From Ditibartonella apis (GTDB taxonomy: Bacteria; Pseudomonadota; Alphaproteobacteria; Rhizobiales; Rhizobiaceae): a DNA stretch of 64,000 nt. The translations under genes and the position numbers were made by a program. Positions 36,669-45,847 of this stretch are shown here, piece after piece (within the stretch, counting starts at the first letter, position 1; each line of letters opens with the position of its first letter). The stretch lies in the NCBI RefSeq assembly GCF_001952075.1, contig NZ_LXYU01000002.1, positions 62,001 to 126,000 of the forward strand, written 5' to 3'. Under the pieces are notes generated by a model. It worked only from the letters and a program-made list of their open reading frames with translations. It did not search any database and was not told the DNA's origin.

Positions 36669-36905
36669 TCAGGCCGAAGCCTTATCAATAAACTTGACGG
36701 CATCGCCAACGGTCAAAATCGTTTCGGCTGCGTCATCCGGAATTTCTACACCGAATTCTTCTTCAAAAGCCATGACCAATTCTACGGTGTCAAGACTATC
36801 GGCACCAAGATCGTCAATGAAACTTGCGTTTTCGGTTACTTTATTTGCATCAACACCAAGATGTTCGATGACGATTTTCTTGACGCGTTCTGCTGTATCA
36901 CTCAT
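36669..36905 (-). CDS. acpP: Acyl carrier protein
   Basis: The 78-residue carrier of fatty-acid synthesis. The phosphopantetheine attachment Ser37 sits in the [10 protein letters not shown] motif; the protein is strongly acidic and four-helical as expected. It starts [21 protein letters not shown] promoter at 36979-37008 and a leader of about 65 bases suggest it is expressed separately from fabG, a common arrangement for this abundant protein. Confidence 0.98.
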   Translation of the reverse strand: MSDTAERVKKIVIEHLGVDANKVTENASFIDDLGADSLDTVELVMAFEEEFGVEIPDDAAETILTVGDAVKFIDKASA

Positions 36906-36978
36906 GTCGGATCCTCGACTTTTGTTGTTTTCCCTGCCTTGGTTAGCGGCACGGGCTCATCTAATCAAGCAATAGATG

Positions 36979-37008
36979 TATTTACACCTATCATTTTTAG
37001 GTTTTCAA
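36979..37008 (-). promoter_or_regulatory. Probable acpP promoter
   Basis: On the minus strand TTGAAA (37008-37003) and TAAATA (36984-36979) are separated by 18 bases. Transcription would start about 65 bases before the acpP ATG. Good match but not unique in this AT-rich stretch. Confidence 0.45.
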
Positions 37009-37216
37009 ACACACCCTGTGGATATCCCATAACGGGATCAACCGGTTTTACTCACCGGCCTTAAAGGCGCCAATTACCATGCTCGACGCCAAGACGCAAA
37101 GATATTTTACCATAATTCGCGTGTTTCTCTTCATTTTGTGCCGAAATAGTGTCCTTTTTTTCTAAAGGTAACACTCACAACGCACAAAATTTAGAAGACA
37201 ACGCCACAATTTTTAT

Positions 37217-37253
37217 CATCCGTAAAAACTCCAATCCCGAGTCTTTACGGATG
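37217..37253. terminator. Long hairpin after fabG
   Basis: CATCCGTAAA (37217-37226) pairs with TTTACGGATG (37244-37253), with an inner ACTC/GAGT pairing. It begins six bases after the fabG stop, so it may end the fabD-fabG transcript, although the stronger T-run lies on the plus-strand side. Confidence 0.55.
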
Positions 37254-37259
37254 TTTTTG

Positions 37260-37997
37260 TCAAATCATTGCCATTCCGCCATTGACGTGCAATGTCTGAC
37301 CGGTGACAAAGGCCGCCTCGTCGCTTGCTAGATAAATAGCGGCAGCTGCCACATCTTTAGTTGTCCCTATACGCTTCATCGGAATAGCAGACATGATGGT
37401 TTCCTTTTGTTTGTCATTGAGTTTATCCGTCATTGCCGACTCAATAAAACCCGGGGCAATGCAATTGACTGTCACATTGCGGCTGGCAATTTCTTGAGCG
37501 AGAGATTTCGAGAAACCTATGACACCGGCTTTCGTTGCACAATAATTGGTTTGACCGGGATTGCCGGTAACACCGACAATAGAGGAAATATTGATAATGC
37601 GGCCATAGCGACGGCGCATCATCGGATGTGTCAAGGCTCGAGTCAGAAAAAATACGGCTGATAGATTAACCGCCAACACATCATCCCAATCGCGATCACT
37701 CATCCGAACAAAAAGACCATCGCGGGTAATTCCGGCATTATTGACCAGAATATCCACGCCATCGAGCGTGCTTTCTGCTTTTTCGGCCAATGCTGCTACT
37801 TCTTCGCGTTTGGAAAGATCTGCCGGAAAGATAAAGCAATTATCGCCAAGGTCATGAGCCAAAGCTTTTAACTTTTCCTCGCGTGTGCCATGAAGTCCAA
37901 CTATTGCACCTTGTTCATGCAACTCGCGAGCTATCGCTTCTCCTATGCCGCCGGTTGCGCCGGTTACAAGTGCTTTACGCCCTTTCAAATCAAACAT
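37260..37997 (-). CDS. fabG: 3-oxoacyl-ACP reductase
   Basis: FabG reduces beta-ketoacyl-ACP with NADPH. Begun at ATG 37997 (ribosome site AGGA eight bases upstream) it has 245 residues, the classic length. Motifs: TGATGGIGEAIA (cofactor), NNAGIT, the catalytic Ser in NISSIVG, YCATKAG with Tyr and Lys, and the C-terminal GQTLHVNGGMAMI. It follows fabD by about 15 bases. Confidence 0.97.
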   Translation of the reverse strand: MFDLKGRKALVTGATGGIGEAIARELHEQGAIVGLHGTREEKLKALAHDLGDNCFIFPADLSKREEVAALAEKAESTLDGVDILVNNAGITRDGLFVRMSDRDWDDVLAVNLSAVFFLTRALTHPMMRRRYGRIINISSIVGVTGNPGQTNYCATKAGVIGFSKSLAQEIASRNVTVNCIAPGFIESAMTDKLNDKQKETIMSAIPMKRIGTTKDVAAAAIYLASDEAAFVTGQTLHVNGGMAMI

Positions 37998-38012
37998 CGT
38001 CAAATTCCTCAA

Positions 38013-38957
38013 TCATACGCCAAGTGTCTTCAAGGCATTTTCTATCTCGTCTGCTGTTCCGACGGTCAGGCCGGTCAAATTCCGGTCGATTCGCCTTGCA
38101 AGCCCGGTCAGAACTTTTCCGCTACCGATTTCAAAAAGTGTGTCGACATTATGTGCAGCAAACCATTCCACAGTTTCGCGCCACCTAACCCGACCCGTCA
38201 CCTGACGAACCAGCAGTTCGATGATCTTATCCGGATCGGTTTCCGGTTTCACAGAAATATTGGGAACAACCGGCACACTAGGTGGAAGTTTATTTACATC
38301 TAGAAGAGCATCATGCATCGCTTCGGCAGCTGGCTGCATCAAACTTGAATGGAACGGGGCTGAAACAGAAAGCAGAATGGCCCTCTTTGCGCCCTTTTCT
38401 GTTGCAAGTTTTACCGCTGCATTAACGGCTTTTGTCGCTCCTGAAATAACAAGTTGCCCGCCGCCATTATCATTGGCAATCTCGCAAACACCTTCTCCAA
38501 GAACCGAACTACAAATTTCTGCAACAATGTTTTCTTCAAGACCGATAATTGCCGCCATAGCACCCTCGCCTACAGCAACTGCTTCCTGCATAGCATTTCC
38601 ACGAGTTCTAAGTAGCCGCGCAGTGTCGGCAAGGCTAAAGGTACCTGCAGCACAAAGGGCTGAATATTCACCAAGAGAATGTCCGGCAACAAATGAAACC
38701 TTGTTCTTGAGATCAAGGCCATTTTTCTCAAGCACTCTGATAACAGCCATCGAAACAGCCATCAATGCCGGTTGCGCATTGGCGGTCAATGTCAAAACAT
38801 CTTCCGGCCCTTCAAACATAACCGACGAGAGTTTTTCGCCCAAAGCATCATCGACTTCTTCAAAAACTGACCGCGCTTCAGGAAATTGATCCGAAAGGGC
38901 CTTGCCCATACCAACTGTCTGACTTCCCTGACCGGGAAACGTAAATGCACAAACCAT
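38013..38957 (-). CDS. fabD: Malonyl-CoA:ACP transacylase
   Basis: FabD loads malonyl groups from CoA onto acyl carrier protein. The 314-residue protein begins MVCAFTFPGQGSQTVGMG, has the nucleophile Ser in GHSLGEYSAL (near residue 93) and the catalytic His in SAPFHSSLM. It is the first gene of the cluster fabD-fabG / acpP-fabF-mltG. It is 84 bases downstream of the PAP2 gene on the same strand. Confidence 0.97.
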   Translation of the reverse strand: MVCAFTFPGQGSQTVGMGKALSDQFPEARSVFEEVDDALGEKLSSVMFEGPEDVLTLTANAQPALMAVSMAVIRVLEKNGLDLKNKVSFVAGHSLGEYSALCAAGTFSLADTARLLRTRGNAMQEAVAVGEGAMAAIIGLEENIVAEICSSVLGEGVCEIANDNGGGQLVISGATKAVNAAVKLATEKGAKRAILLSVSAPFHSSLMQPAAEAMHDALLDVNKLPPSVPVVPNISVKPETDPDKIIELLVRQVTGRVRWRETVEWFAAHNVDTLFEIGSGKVLTGLARRIDRNLTGLTVGTADEIENALKTLGV

Positions 38958-39040
38958 TAGAGTATACTCCCTGGCTTAAAAACAAAGATTAGGAGGTCTT
39001 GACCTATAAAACAGCATAAAGTCAAGCCGAACATCATGGA

Positions 39041-39667
39041 TTAGGCTTGTAAATCTGTTCCCCTGCCTTTCGGTGAATAAGGGAGCTCATAAACAAACTT
39101 CGGTACAAATGGTACAAGAAAACGGATAACAAGCACGGAAATAACAAGTCCCAGAACAACCCCTCCAAGGATGTCGGAAGGATAATGCACACCTGTAAAG
39201 ATGCGCCCCCAACAAGTGAGTACCCCTAGAACAAGTGCAACGCGTGCAACTTGTTTATAACGATACCAATATAATGAAAAAACATAGATTGTAAAAATTA
39301 AAGCATGATTGCTCGGGAAGGAAGCATTTTCCTTGTGCTCGATAAGAGCTTTGACGATTCCTGCCACAAAAGGGCGCGGTCGATAACAAAGATGTCCTAT
39401 AATAAAACTGAAAATCAGCGCTATAGCAACAGAAATGACAATGGAAAGTGCCGCTTGTCTTTCACCCCGCCCACCAAGAAACCATAATATAATGAGATGA
39501 AACGGAATAAAATAGATGAGAAATTTCGCACATCCGATTCCGAAATATGCAAACAGCGTTGATGTTTGCGGGGTCGCGGCGAAGAAATTGAAAATGAGAA
39601 TGTCGATATTTTCCAGAAAAGCCATTTTGCCAGAACTCCGAAAATTGGCTGTTTGCATTTTCATCAC
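39041..39667 (-). CDS. PAP2-family membrane phosphatase
   Basis: Up to 208 residues with five or six hydrophobic segments. The phosphatase signature is present: KALIEHKENASFPSNHALIF (PSNH box) and GRIFTGVHYPSDILGG (third box with catalytic His). Substrates of such proteins include undecaprenyl pyrophosphate and lipid phosphates; which one applies here is unknown. ATG 39625 (MAFLENIDIL) has a GGAG site ten bases upstream and may be the real start; the upstream codons are less typical. Confidence 0.85.
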   Translation of the reverse strand: MMKMQTANFRSSGKMAFLENIDILIFNFFAATPQTSTLFAYFGIGCAKFLIYFIPFHLIILWFLGGRGERQAALSIVISVAIALIFSFIIGHLCYRPRPFVAGIVKALIEHKENASFPSNHALIFTIYVFSLYWYRYKQVARVALVLGVLTCWGRIFTGVHYPSDILGGVVLGLVISVLVIRFLVPFVPKFVYELPYSPKGRGTDLQA

Positions 39668-39877
39668 TCATATATCGACAGCATCGTTCTTCCAACCCAA
39701 AAACATATTTTAGTTGTTTTCCTCACTTGCTATTTTTCCAAATAACCTGTAAACACCGCCCGTTCATTGTCGACATTTGGCCGGGGGTTGAACGGAGGGT
39801 CGCTTTTAAAAGCGGCAGGAAATATTAATGTTTCAAGCCTCCCGTGTCTCCGCTCTCGAATGTCTCGAAACACGCGT

Positions 39878-39957
39878 CCTTTCTTCTTCGGTTCGACCGA
39901 ATAGGCAAGTCGCAGAGGCTCTGCGCCGAAAGTCGACAAAGATTAACAGAAGAAAGG
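39878..39957 (+). promoter_or_regulatory. Predicted rpsF leader structure masking the ribosome site
   Basis: CCTTTCTTCT (39878-39887) is perfectly complementary to AGAAGAAAGG (39948-39957), which contains the ribosome site of rpsF, seven bases before its ATG. Between them lie two perfect hairpins: TCGGT-TCG-ACCGA (39888-39900) and CGCAGAG-G-CTCTGCG (39911-39925). The layout suggests translational control, possibly by the S6:S18 proteins, for which leader RNAs are known in other bacteria. Folding was done by eye. Confidence 0.5.
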
Positions 39958-39964
39958 CAAAACA

Positions 39965-40375
39965 ATGGCTCTTTATGAACATGTGTTCCTTGCCCGACAG
40001 GATATTGCACCGCAACAGGTCGACCAACTTGTAGAACTCTACAAGGGCGTCATTGAAGCCAACGGTGGCAAAGTCGGGCGCATTGAAAATTGGGGTTTGC
40101 GCACACTTACCTATCGCATTCGCAAGAATCGCAAAGCCTATTATACATTGATGAATATTGATGCTCCGGCAGCTGCAATTGCAGAAGTCGAACGCCAGAT
40201 GCGCATCAACGAAGATATTTTGCGTTACATGACAGTTCGCGTTCACGAGCTTGAAGAAGGCCAGTCGGCTATGCTTTCTCGCCGCGATCGTGACGACCGT
40301 TACGGCAAAGATGAAGATCGTCCGCGTCGTCCACGCCGCTCACGCGATGATTCAAACAATGAAGGAGATGAATAA
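39965..40375 (+). CDS. rpsF: 30S ribosomal protein bS6
   Basis: bS6 binds bS18 on the platform of the small subunit. The 136-residue protein begins [20 protein letters not shown] and contains the RNA-binding [19 protein letters not shown] core; the last roughly 40 residues are a charged Arg/Asp-rich tail, common in this order. It shares one base with rpsR (TAATG), so the partners are translationally coupled. A predicted structure covers its ribosome site. Confidence 0.97.
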   Translation: MALYEHVFLARQDIAPQQVDQLVELYKGVIEANGGKVGRIENWGLRTLTYRIRKNRKAYYTLMNIDAPAAAIAEVERQMRINEDILRYMTVRVHELEEGQSAMLSRRDRDDRYGKDEDRPRRPRRSRDDSNNEGDE

Positions 40376-40623
40376 TGGTTGATATTAGCCAGATTCCAAC
40401 CCGTCGTCCTTTCCATCGTCGCCGCAAGACTTGCCCGTTTTCAGGTCCTAACGCACCAAAGATCGACTATAAGGATGTAAAGCTTCTTCAGCGCTATATT
40501 TCAGAGCGTGGCAAGATTGTTCCTTCACGCATTACTGCAGTGAGCCAGAAAAAACAGCGCGAATTGGCAAAAGCGATCAAGCGCGCCCGTTTCCTCGGCC
40601 TTCTGCCTTATGTCGTCAAGTAA
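40375..40623 (+). CDS. rpsR: 30S ribosomal protein bS18
   Basis: The 82-residue partner of bS6 on the 30S platform. It contains [29 protein letters not shown] and [22 protein letters not shown], the universal core. The ATG overlaps the rpsF stop by one base. A strong hairpin follows nine bases after its stop, so rplI, farther downstream, may have partly separate expression. Confidence 0.98.
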   Translation: MVDISQIPTRRPFHRRRKTCPFSGPNAPKIDYKDVKLLQRYISERGKIVPSRITAVSQKKQRELAKAIKRARFLGLLPYVVK

Positions 40624-40631
40624 GAATTCAG

Positions 40632-40656
40632 GCAGCCGGCTCGGCCGGCTGCTTTT
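40632..40656 (+). terminator. Intrinsic terminator after rpsR
   Basis: GCAGCCGGC and GCCGGCTGC form a perfect 9-base-pair GC-rich stem with a TCG loop, followed by TTTT. The short T-run suggests partial read-through into the DUF2232 and rplI genes. Confidence 0.75.
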
Positions 40657-40741
40657 CCTGCTTTCGGTGCAGGATTAAATAAAACCGGAGTTGGAGCGTT
40701 TATTTCAGCCCCTAACTGCAAAAAGGCAGGACAGCGATCAA

Positions 40742-41722
40742 ATGTTGCAAAAAAAATCCAGTACGTTTCCGGCGGGTATTTTAGGCGGGCTCTTTGCTGC
40801 CGTCCTTGCAACAGCTATTATGAGCTTTTTTCTGGTTTTTCCTCCACTTGCACTTCTACTCGGTTGCTTCATGACTCTGCCGATTTTTATCGTTGCATTC
40901 GGCTGGGGCACAACTGCCAGTATCGTTTCTCTTATCACAGCAACAATCGTTCTGGTATTTGCACAAAATCTCTATATCGGTCTCGGCTTTGCCTTGTTGT
41001 TTTTTCTTCCGGCTGTTTATGGCTCCTGGCTTCTCGGACTTGCCGAAACAGATAAAGAAGGACACACGGTCCAATGGTATCCGCTGTCGTCGGTTATATT
41101 TTTACTGACAGGCTTTATCTCGATCATTTGTGTTATTATCGGCACAATATTGCATAACAACCCGACGACACCGATTATTGCGGGCGAAGTTGCCAATTTT
41201 GTTGCAAATTCCTTACGCGAGACCAATTCGGCATCGGAAGCCGACATCATCACCTTCCATGATTTTCTGGTAACCAATATCGTTCCTTTGTTGTCAAGCA
41301 GTCTGGCCACTTATGGAGTGCTTTTTCTAATCGGGAATTTGTATTTTTCGCTTGTCGGTGCGCAGCGCATGAAACGGCTTGCACGCCCGCGCGATGACTG
41401 GCCCAAAAAATTTCGTCTGCCAATACCCGCGCTGGTAATTTTTATTGTCGCCTTTGGTGCCACCTTTTTTGAGCTCGGTACATTTCTCAATCTGTGCGCA
41501 TCGGTCTTCAACACAACCTTTACCTTGGCAATCTCAATGACAGGACTTGCTTATTTGCACAACCTCACTCGTGGCATGAGTGGACGCATTTTCATCCTCG
41601 GATTTGTCTACATTGCCCTTTTTACTTTCGTATTCACCTTACCGGTATCACTCATTCTGCTTTTGATGGGGATCTGGACGACTATTCAAGAAAGCCGCCA
41701 ACGCGGTGAAACAAAACAATAA
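40742..41722 (+). CDS. DUF2232 integral membrane protein
   Basis: From ATG 40742 (ribosome site AGGA upstream) 326 residues with about eight or nine hydrophobic helices. The arrangement between rpsR and rplI is typical for DUF2232 proteins in alphaproteobacteria and is also seen for related YybS-type proteins elsewhere. It begins MLQKKSSTFPAGILGGLFAAV. The C-terminal part has conserved-looking GLAYLHNLTRG. Function is unknown; it could be a transporter component or a membrane organiser. Confidence 0.82.
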   Translation: MLQKKSSTFPAGILGGLFAAVLATAIMSFFLVFPPLALLLGCFMTLPIFIVAFGWGTTASIVSLITATIVLVFAQNLYIGLGFALLFFLPAVYGSWLLGLAETDKEGHTVQWYPLSSVIFLLTGFISIICVIIGTILHNNPTTPIIAGEVANFVANSLRETNSASEADIITFHDFLVTNIVPLLSSSLATYGVLFLIGNLYFSLVGAQRMKRLARPRDDWPKKFRLPIPALVIFIVAFGATFFELGTFLNLCASVFNTTFTLAISMTGLAYLHNLTRGMSGRIFILGFVYIALFTFVFTLPVSLILLLMGIWTTIQESRQRGETKQ

Positions 41723-41744
41723 AAGCAGCTGAAAGGAATTTAAA

Positions 41745-42353
41745 ATGGATGTTATTCTTCTTGAACGCATTGCCCGTTTGGGGCAAATGGGCGACACCGT
41801 TTCTGTAAAAGATGGTTTTGCTCGCAACTTTCTTTTCCCTCAGGGAAAAGCTTTGCGTGCCAACGAGGCCAACAAAAAGAAATTCGAGAATGAGAGAGCA
41901 CAGCTCGAAGCACGCAATCTTGAACGCAAGAGCGAAGCCCAACAAGTTGCTGACAAGCTTGACGGCAAGACATTCGTAGTTATTCGCTCTGCCGGTGAAA
42001 CAGGCCAGCTATACGGTTCGGTTTCGACACGTGATATTGCGGATGTTATTACCGCTGACGGTTTTTCTATCATTCGTACACAAGTTGAACTTAACCACCC
42101 GATCAAGTCGATCGGCCTTCACAATGTGGCTGTCAATCTCCACCCGGAAGTACAGGTTAATGTGACCATCAATATTGCCCGTTCTGCTGAAGAAGCTGAA
42201 CGTCAGGCTGCCGGCGAGGATTTGACTTCGATCGAGGCTATTTACGGAATTGAAGAACAGCCTTTGGCAGAAGAAGTCTTTGACGAAGAAGGTGCCGAAC
42301 ACGAAGCAGAGAAAAAGGCCGAGGAACAGGCTGAAGAAAAGGAAGCTGAATAA
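41745..42353 (+). CDS. rplI: 50S ribosomal protein bL9
   Basis: bL9 is the elongated protein at the base of the L1 stalk. The 202-residue protein starts [36 protein letters not shown], the universal N-domain, followed by the long connecting helix and C-domain ([12 protein letters not shown]). The last roughly 45 residues form a strongly acidic Glu/Ala tail not found in E. coli bL9 but common in this order. A strong terminator follows. Confidence 0.97.
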   Translation: MDVILLERIARLGQMGDTVSVKDGFARNFLFPQGKALRANEANKKKFENERAQLEARNLERKSEAQQVADKLDGKTFVVIRSAGETGQLYGSVSTRDIADVITADGFSIIRTQVELNHPIKSIGLHNVAVNLHPEVQVNVTINIARSAEEAERQAAGEDLTSIEAIYGIEEQPLAEEVFDEEGAEHEAEKKAEEQAEEKEAE

Positions 42354-42451
42354 GCTTTTTGCGTCGGTTCACAAGTTAAGACTTGCAAGTGCGACGCACT
42401 GCCCCAGTAGTCTGGAACAGTTGTTTCTTGACATGTCAAAAAAAAATGAAC

Positions 42452-42482
42452 ACACCCGATCTTTAAGGTCGGGTGTTTTTTT
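42452..42482 (+). terminator. Intrinsic terminator after rplI
   Basis: ACACCCGA (42452-42459) pairs with TCGGGTGT (42469-42476), followed by seven T residues. A strong end to the ribosomal operon, about 100 bases past the rplI stop. Confidence 0.85.
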
Positions 42483-42600
42483 AACAAATGGGCACTATAA
42501 ACGGTGCATCGGTTGAAATAGACTTTCGAGAGCTGATTTAAACACTCCTCTGTGGGTAAACATGCGGCCGAATTATTGAATGAAAGATGGGACTCGATAG

Positions 42601-43959
42601 ATGTTTGCTTTGTTGAAGACGGCTGCCAGCCACATTATTACCAAGGGTAATTTGACAATTACCGATTCACGCGGGGTCACATACCAATTCGGTGATCAGA
42701 CTGGCACACCGATTCAAATTCGCTTTACATCGGCAAAATGGGAACGCGAGGTAGCGCTCGACCCTGCATTGAAACTGGGCGAAGCCTATATGGATGGCGG
42801 TTTTACTTTTATAAAAGGTGATATTTATTCACTACTCGAAACGATTTTTGAAAGTACCGGTCCAATTGCAGAAAATGAATTGTGGATGAAAGCGTTCTAT
42901 TTCATCCGCACAGCGACAAAACGATTCGTCCAGATGAATACGTTGCGTCGTTCTGCAAAAAACGTCGAACATCATTACGATCTGTCAGGCAAACTTTACG
43001 AGATGTTTCTTGATCCTGATCGTCAATATTCATGTGGTTATTTTGAAAATCCAAATGTCAGTCTCGCCGAAGCACAACTTGCCAAAAAACGGCATCTTGC
43101 GGCCAAGCTCCAAGTCAAGCAAGGTGAAAAGCTCCTTGATATCGGCTGCGGTTGGGGCGGATTGGGTCTTTATTTTGCACGGGTTCTTGGTGCAAATGTT
43201 ACAGGTGTTACGCTTTCCCATGAGCAACATGGCATTGCTAACCAGCGCGCCAAAGATATGGGACTTCAGGATAAAGCCAAATTTTTGCTTCTTGACTATC
43301 GCAAACTGAATGATGCCTTCGATAAGATCGTTTCCGTGGGTATGTTCGAGCATGTCGGGATCGGCCATTACAAAGAATATTTCGACCATGTCAAAAGATT
43401 GTTGAAATCGGATGGCCGCTTCGTTCTCCATTCAATTGGCCGGTCGGGCGAACCGGGGGCAACGAATCCGTGGATTGCCAAATATATTTTCCCCGGTGGC
43501 TATATTCCGTCATTATCGGAAGTTATACCGGTCATTGAAAAAAGTGGCCTTGTCATTACCGATATTGAAATATTACGGTTGCATTATGCCGAAACATTAA
43601 AGGCTTGGCGCGAAGCTTTCCTTGCCCACTGGGACGAGGCAAAAGCACTCTATGACGAACGTTTTTGCCGTATGTGGGAATTCTACCTCGCAGCATCCGA
43701 AAGCGCTTTCCGCTGGCAGGGTATGATGGTTTTCCAGATACAGCTTGCACACAAGCAGGATGCTGTTCCCTTGACTCGCGATTACATTATTGAAGAAGAA
43801 GCCAGACTTAAAAAAATTGACGCTGACCCGAATATAGAAGCAACCCGGAAAGATGAAAAGAAGACTGCCGGAACAGCAAAAAAAACGAGCGGTGCTTCTG
43901 CTCCGGAACCTGTAAAATCACACGGAAAAACCAAAGTTTCGAAAGAAGAAAAGAAATAG
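42601..43959 (+). CDS. cfa: Cyclopropane-fatty-acyl-phospholipid synthase
   Basis: Cfa transfers a methylene from S-adenosylmethionine to unsaturated acyl chains of membrane lipids. The 452-residue protein has the N-terminal lipid-binding region, EHHYDLSGKLYEMFLDPDRQYSCGYF (about 121-146), SAM-binding LLDIGCGWGGLGLYFA and the catalytic SVGMFEHVG segment. A tail of about 60 residues (roughly 395-452) is rich in Lys, Ala, Thr and Ser and probably disordered; E. coli Cfa lacks it. It is a single-gene unit between two terminators. Confidence 0.95.
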   Translation: MFALLKTAASHIITKGNLTITDSRGVTYQFGDQTGTPIQIRFTSAKWEREVALDPALKLGEAYMDGGFTFIKGDIYSLLETIFESTGPIAENELWMKAFYFIRTATKRFVQMNTLRRSAKNVEHHYDLSGKLYEMFLDPDRQYSCGYFENPNVSLAEAQLAKKRHLAAKLQVKQGEKLLDIGCGWGGLGLYFARVLGANVTGVTLSHEQHGIANQRAKDMGLQDKAKFLLLDYRKLNDAFDKIVSVGMFEHVGIGHYKEYFDHVKRLLKSDGRFVLHSIGRSGEPGATNPWIAKYIFPGGYIPSLSEVIPVIEKSGLVITDIEILRLHYAETLKAWREAFLAHWDEAKALYDERFCRMWEFYLAASESAFRWQGMMVFQIQLAHKQDAVPLTRDYIIEEEARLKKIDADPNIEATRKDEKKTAGTAKKTSGASAPEPVKSHGKTKVSKEEKK

Positions 43960-44339
43960 GTCGTGTGGCTGCAAAAAAGCAGACTTTTCAAGCCACTTTC
44001 CTTGCACTATATCCACCCCCCATCTTAAATCAAAAAAATGCTGTGTGTGCTTAAGCATGCGGCATTTTTTCTTTTTATAGACCGCTATTTTTCCTTGAAG
44101 CGAAGGCTATTTCCTGGTCTTCCGGAATGCCGTTTCCTGTCATCAAGCAAGCCTTATGGGTTTTAATAGTGGCGTTCAGTGCTTTTTCTTATCTTTTCCC
44201 ACGTGTTGAACGGGGATGAACGAGGGAAACAGGTAAAAATGCAAGGAAACAGAAAAAAAAGTGGCGATCACTACCCACAATGGGGTAAAGTAGACGGGTT
44301 TTCCAATTCGACAAAATTCAGGCGAGCAGCAAAAGACTA
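43960..44339. other. Gap between cfa and dnaB
   Basis: Contains the cfa terminator (44033-44070) and about 270 bases of dnaB leader and promoter DNA. No gene is visible. A purine-rich stretch (AAGGAAACAGAAAAAAAAGT) near 44241 stands out but I assign no role to it. Confidence 0.5.
44033..44070 (+). terminator. Intrinsic terminator after cfa
   Basis: AAAAAATGC (44033-44041) pairs with GCATTTTTT (44062-44070); the stem continues inward with G-U wobbles to a small loop around 44049-44054. The T-run within the stem end continues as CTTTTTAT. Confidence 0.7.
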
Positions 44340-45842
44340 ATGTCAGAAGCAAAAGTTCTTAACATCGGACAAACCAATGGTGACGAGGCACTTCCGTTCA
44401 GGCAGGTTCCACATAATATAGAAGCGGAACAGGCTCTCCTCGGTGCAATTCTTATAAATAATGATGCGCTCGACCGCGTGTCCGATTTTTTGAAGCCTGA
44501 ACATTTTTTTGAGCCTTTACATCAAACAATTTTCGCTGTTCTGAGCGAGATGATCAAAAACGGCAAGCTTGCCAATCCGGTCACAATCAAGCCGTTTATT
44601 CCGGCTGATGAAAAAATCGGCGATATGACGGTTTATACCTATGTTGTTCGCATGGCGACAGAAGCTGTCACCATCATCAACGCAGAAGATTATGGCCGTG
44701 CCATTTATGATCTTTATACACGTCGCTCTTTGATTGATCTTGGAAACGAGATCGTCAATACCGCATATGATGCACCGATTGATCTTACTCCTTCGAAACA
44801 GATCGAAAATGTCGAGCAAAAATTGTTCACACTTGCCGAAACTGGTAAATATGGTGGAGGCTTTGAAAGTTTCGATGATGCTGTGAAAAAAGCCATTGAT
44901 ATGGCGGGAGCTGCAAAAAAACGCACTTCCCGCCTCTCCGGCATTCCTACACAGCTCAAGAAACTCGACGAGCAAATGGGGGGGTTGCAACGTTCCGACC
45001 TTATCATCCTTGCCGGTCGTCCGGGTATGGGTAAAACTTCACTTGCAACCAATATCGCTTTCAATATTGCCAATGCTTATATCAAAGCGAAAGAAAACAA
45101 CCTTCCGGCAGAAGAGAATGAAGGTGGAATCGTCGGTTTCTTCTCGCTTGAAATGTCGTCCGAACAATTGGCAACACGTATTATTTCCGAGCAGGCGGAA
45201 GTATCGTCTTCCAAAATCCGCCGCGGTGATATTACCGAAGACCAGTTTGCCAAACTCCTCCATTCGATGACAAGATTGCAGAAGGCGCCACTTTATATCG
45301 ACCAGACAGGTGGCATTTCGATTGCGCAGCTTTCAGCCCGCGCGCGACGGCTTAAACGCCAGCATGGCCTCGACGTTCTGGTGATTGACTATGTTCAATT
45401 GATGACCGGTGTTTCGAAGCGTGCGTCGGAAAACCGTGTTCAGGAAATTACCGAAATCACGACCGGTTTGAAGTCGCTTGCCAAAGAGCTCAATATACCG
45501 ATCATTGCTTTGTCGCAGCTTTCCCGTCAGGTGGAAGCACGTGATGACAAACGTCCGCAACTTTCCGATCTTCGTGAATCCGGTTCTATCGAGCAGGATG
45601 CCGATGTCGTGCTGTTTGTTTATCGCGATGAATATTATATCAAAAACAAAGAGCCCAAGCTTGGCAGTGAAGAACACATGAAATGGCAAGCCGAGATGGA
45701 AGAAGTCTTCGGCAAGGCCGAGGTGATTGTGGCAAAACAACGTCATGGACCGACGGGAACTGTAAGATTGGCGTTTCAGGCCGAATATACCCGCTTTTCG
45801 GATCTCGCCGAGAGTGACAAGCTACCAGAGCAATTCGGCTGA
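44340..45842 (+). CDS. dnaB: Replicative DNA helicase DnaB
   Basis: DnaB is the hexameric helicase that drives the replication fork. The 500-residue protein has the N-terminal dimerisation domain (VPHNIEAEQALLGAIL near residue 22), a linker and the RecA-like motor: Walker A GRPGMGKTS near residue 225, the SLEMSSEQL segment, Walker B VLVIDYVQLM and the C-terminal SQLSRQVE/RESGSIEQDADVV block. No intein interrupts it. It lies five bases before radA. Confidence 0.98.
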   Translation: MSEAKVLNIGQTNGDEALPFRQVPHNIEAEQALLGAILINNDALDRVSDFLKPEHFFEPLHQTIFAVLSEMIKNGKLANPVTIKPFIPADEKIGDMTVYTYVVRMATEAVTIINAEDYGRAIYDLYTRRSLIDLGNEIVNTAYDAPIDLTPSKQIENVEQKLFTLAETGKYGGGFESFDDAVKKAIDMAGAAKKRTSRLSGIPTQLKKLDEQMGGLQRSDLIILAGRPGMGKTSLATNIAFNIANAYIKAKENNLPAEENEGGIVGFFSLEMSSEQLATRIISEQAEVSSSKIRRGDITEDQFAKLLHSMTRLQKAPLYIDQTGGISIAQLSARARRLKRQHGLDVLVIDYVQLMTGVSKRASENRVQEITEITTGLKSLAKELNIPIIALSQLSRQVEARDDKRPQLSDLRESGSIEQDADVVLFVYRDEYYIKNKEPKLGSEEHMKWQAEMEEVFGKAEVIVAKQRHGPTGTVRLAFQAEYTRFSDLAESDKLPEQFG

Positions 45843-45847
45843 TTGTA

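Larger units (their letters stand above)
36906..37259. other. Regulatory gap between fabG and acpP
   Basis: Holds the acpP leader (GGATCC box near 36906-36911), a probable acpP promoter (36979-37008) and a long hairpin near the fabG stop (37217-37253). No coding region is supported. Confidence 0.6.

Noticed and set aside
38221..38889. Open frame of 222 codons antisense to fabD
   Set aside because: Lies fully within fabD, which has all catalytic motifs; composition is that of a shadow frame.
44340..45842. Possible intein in dnaB
   Set aside because: The protein has normal length and uninterrupted helicase motifs.
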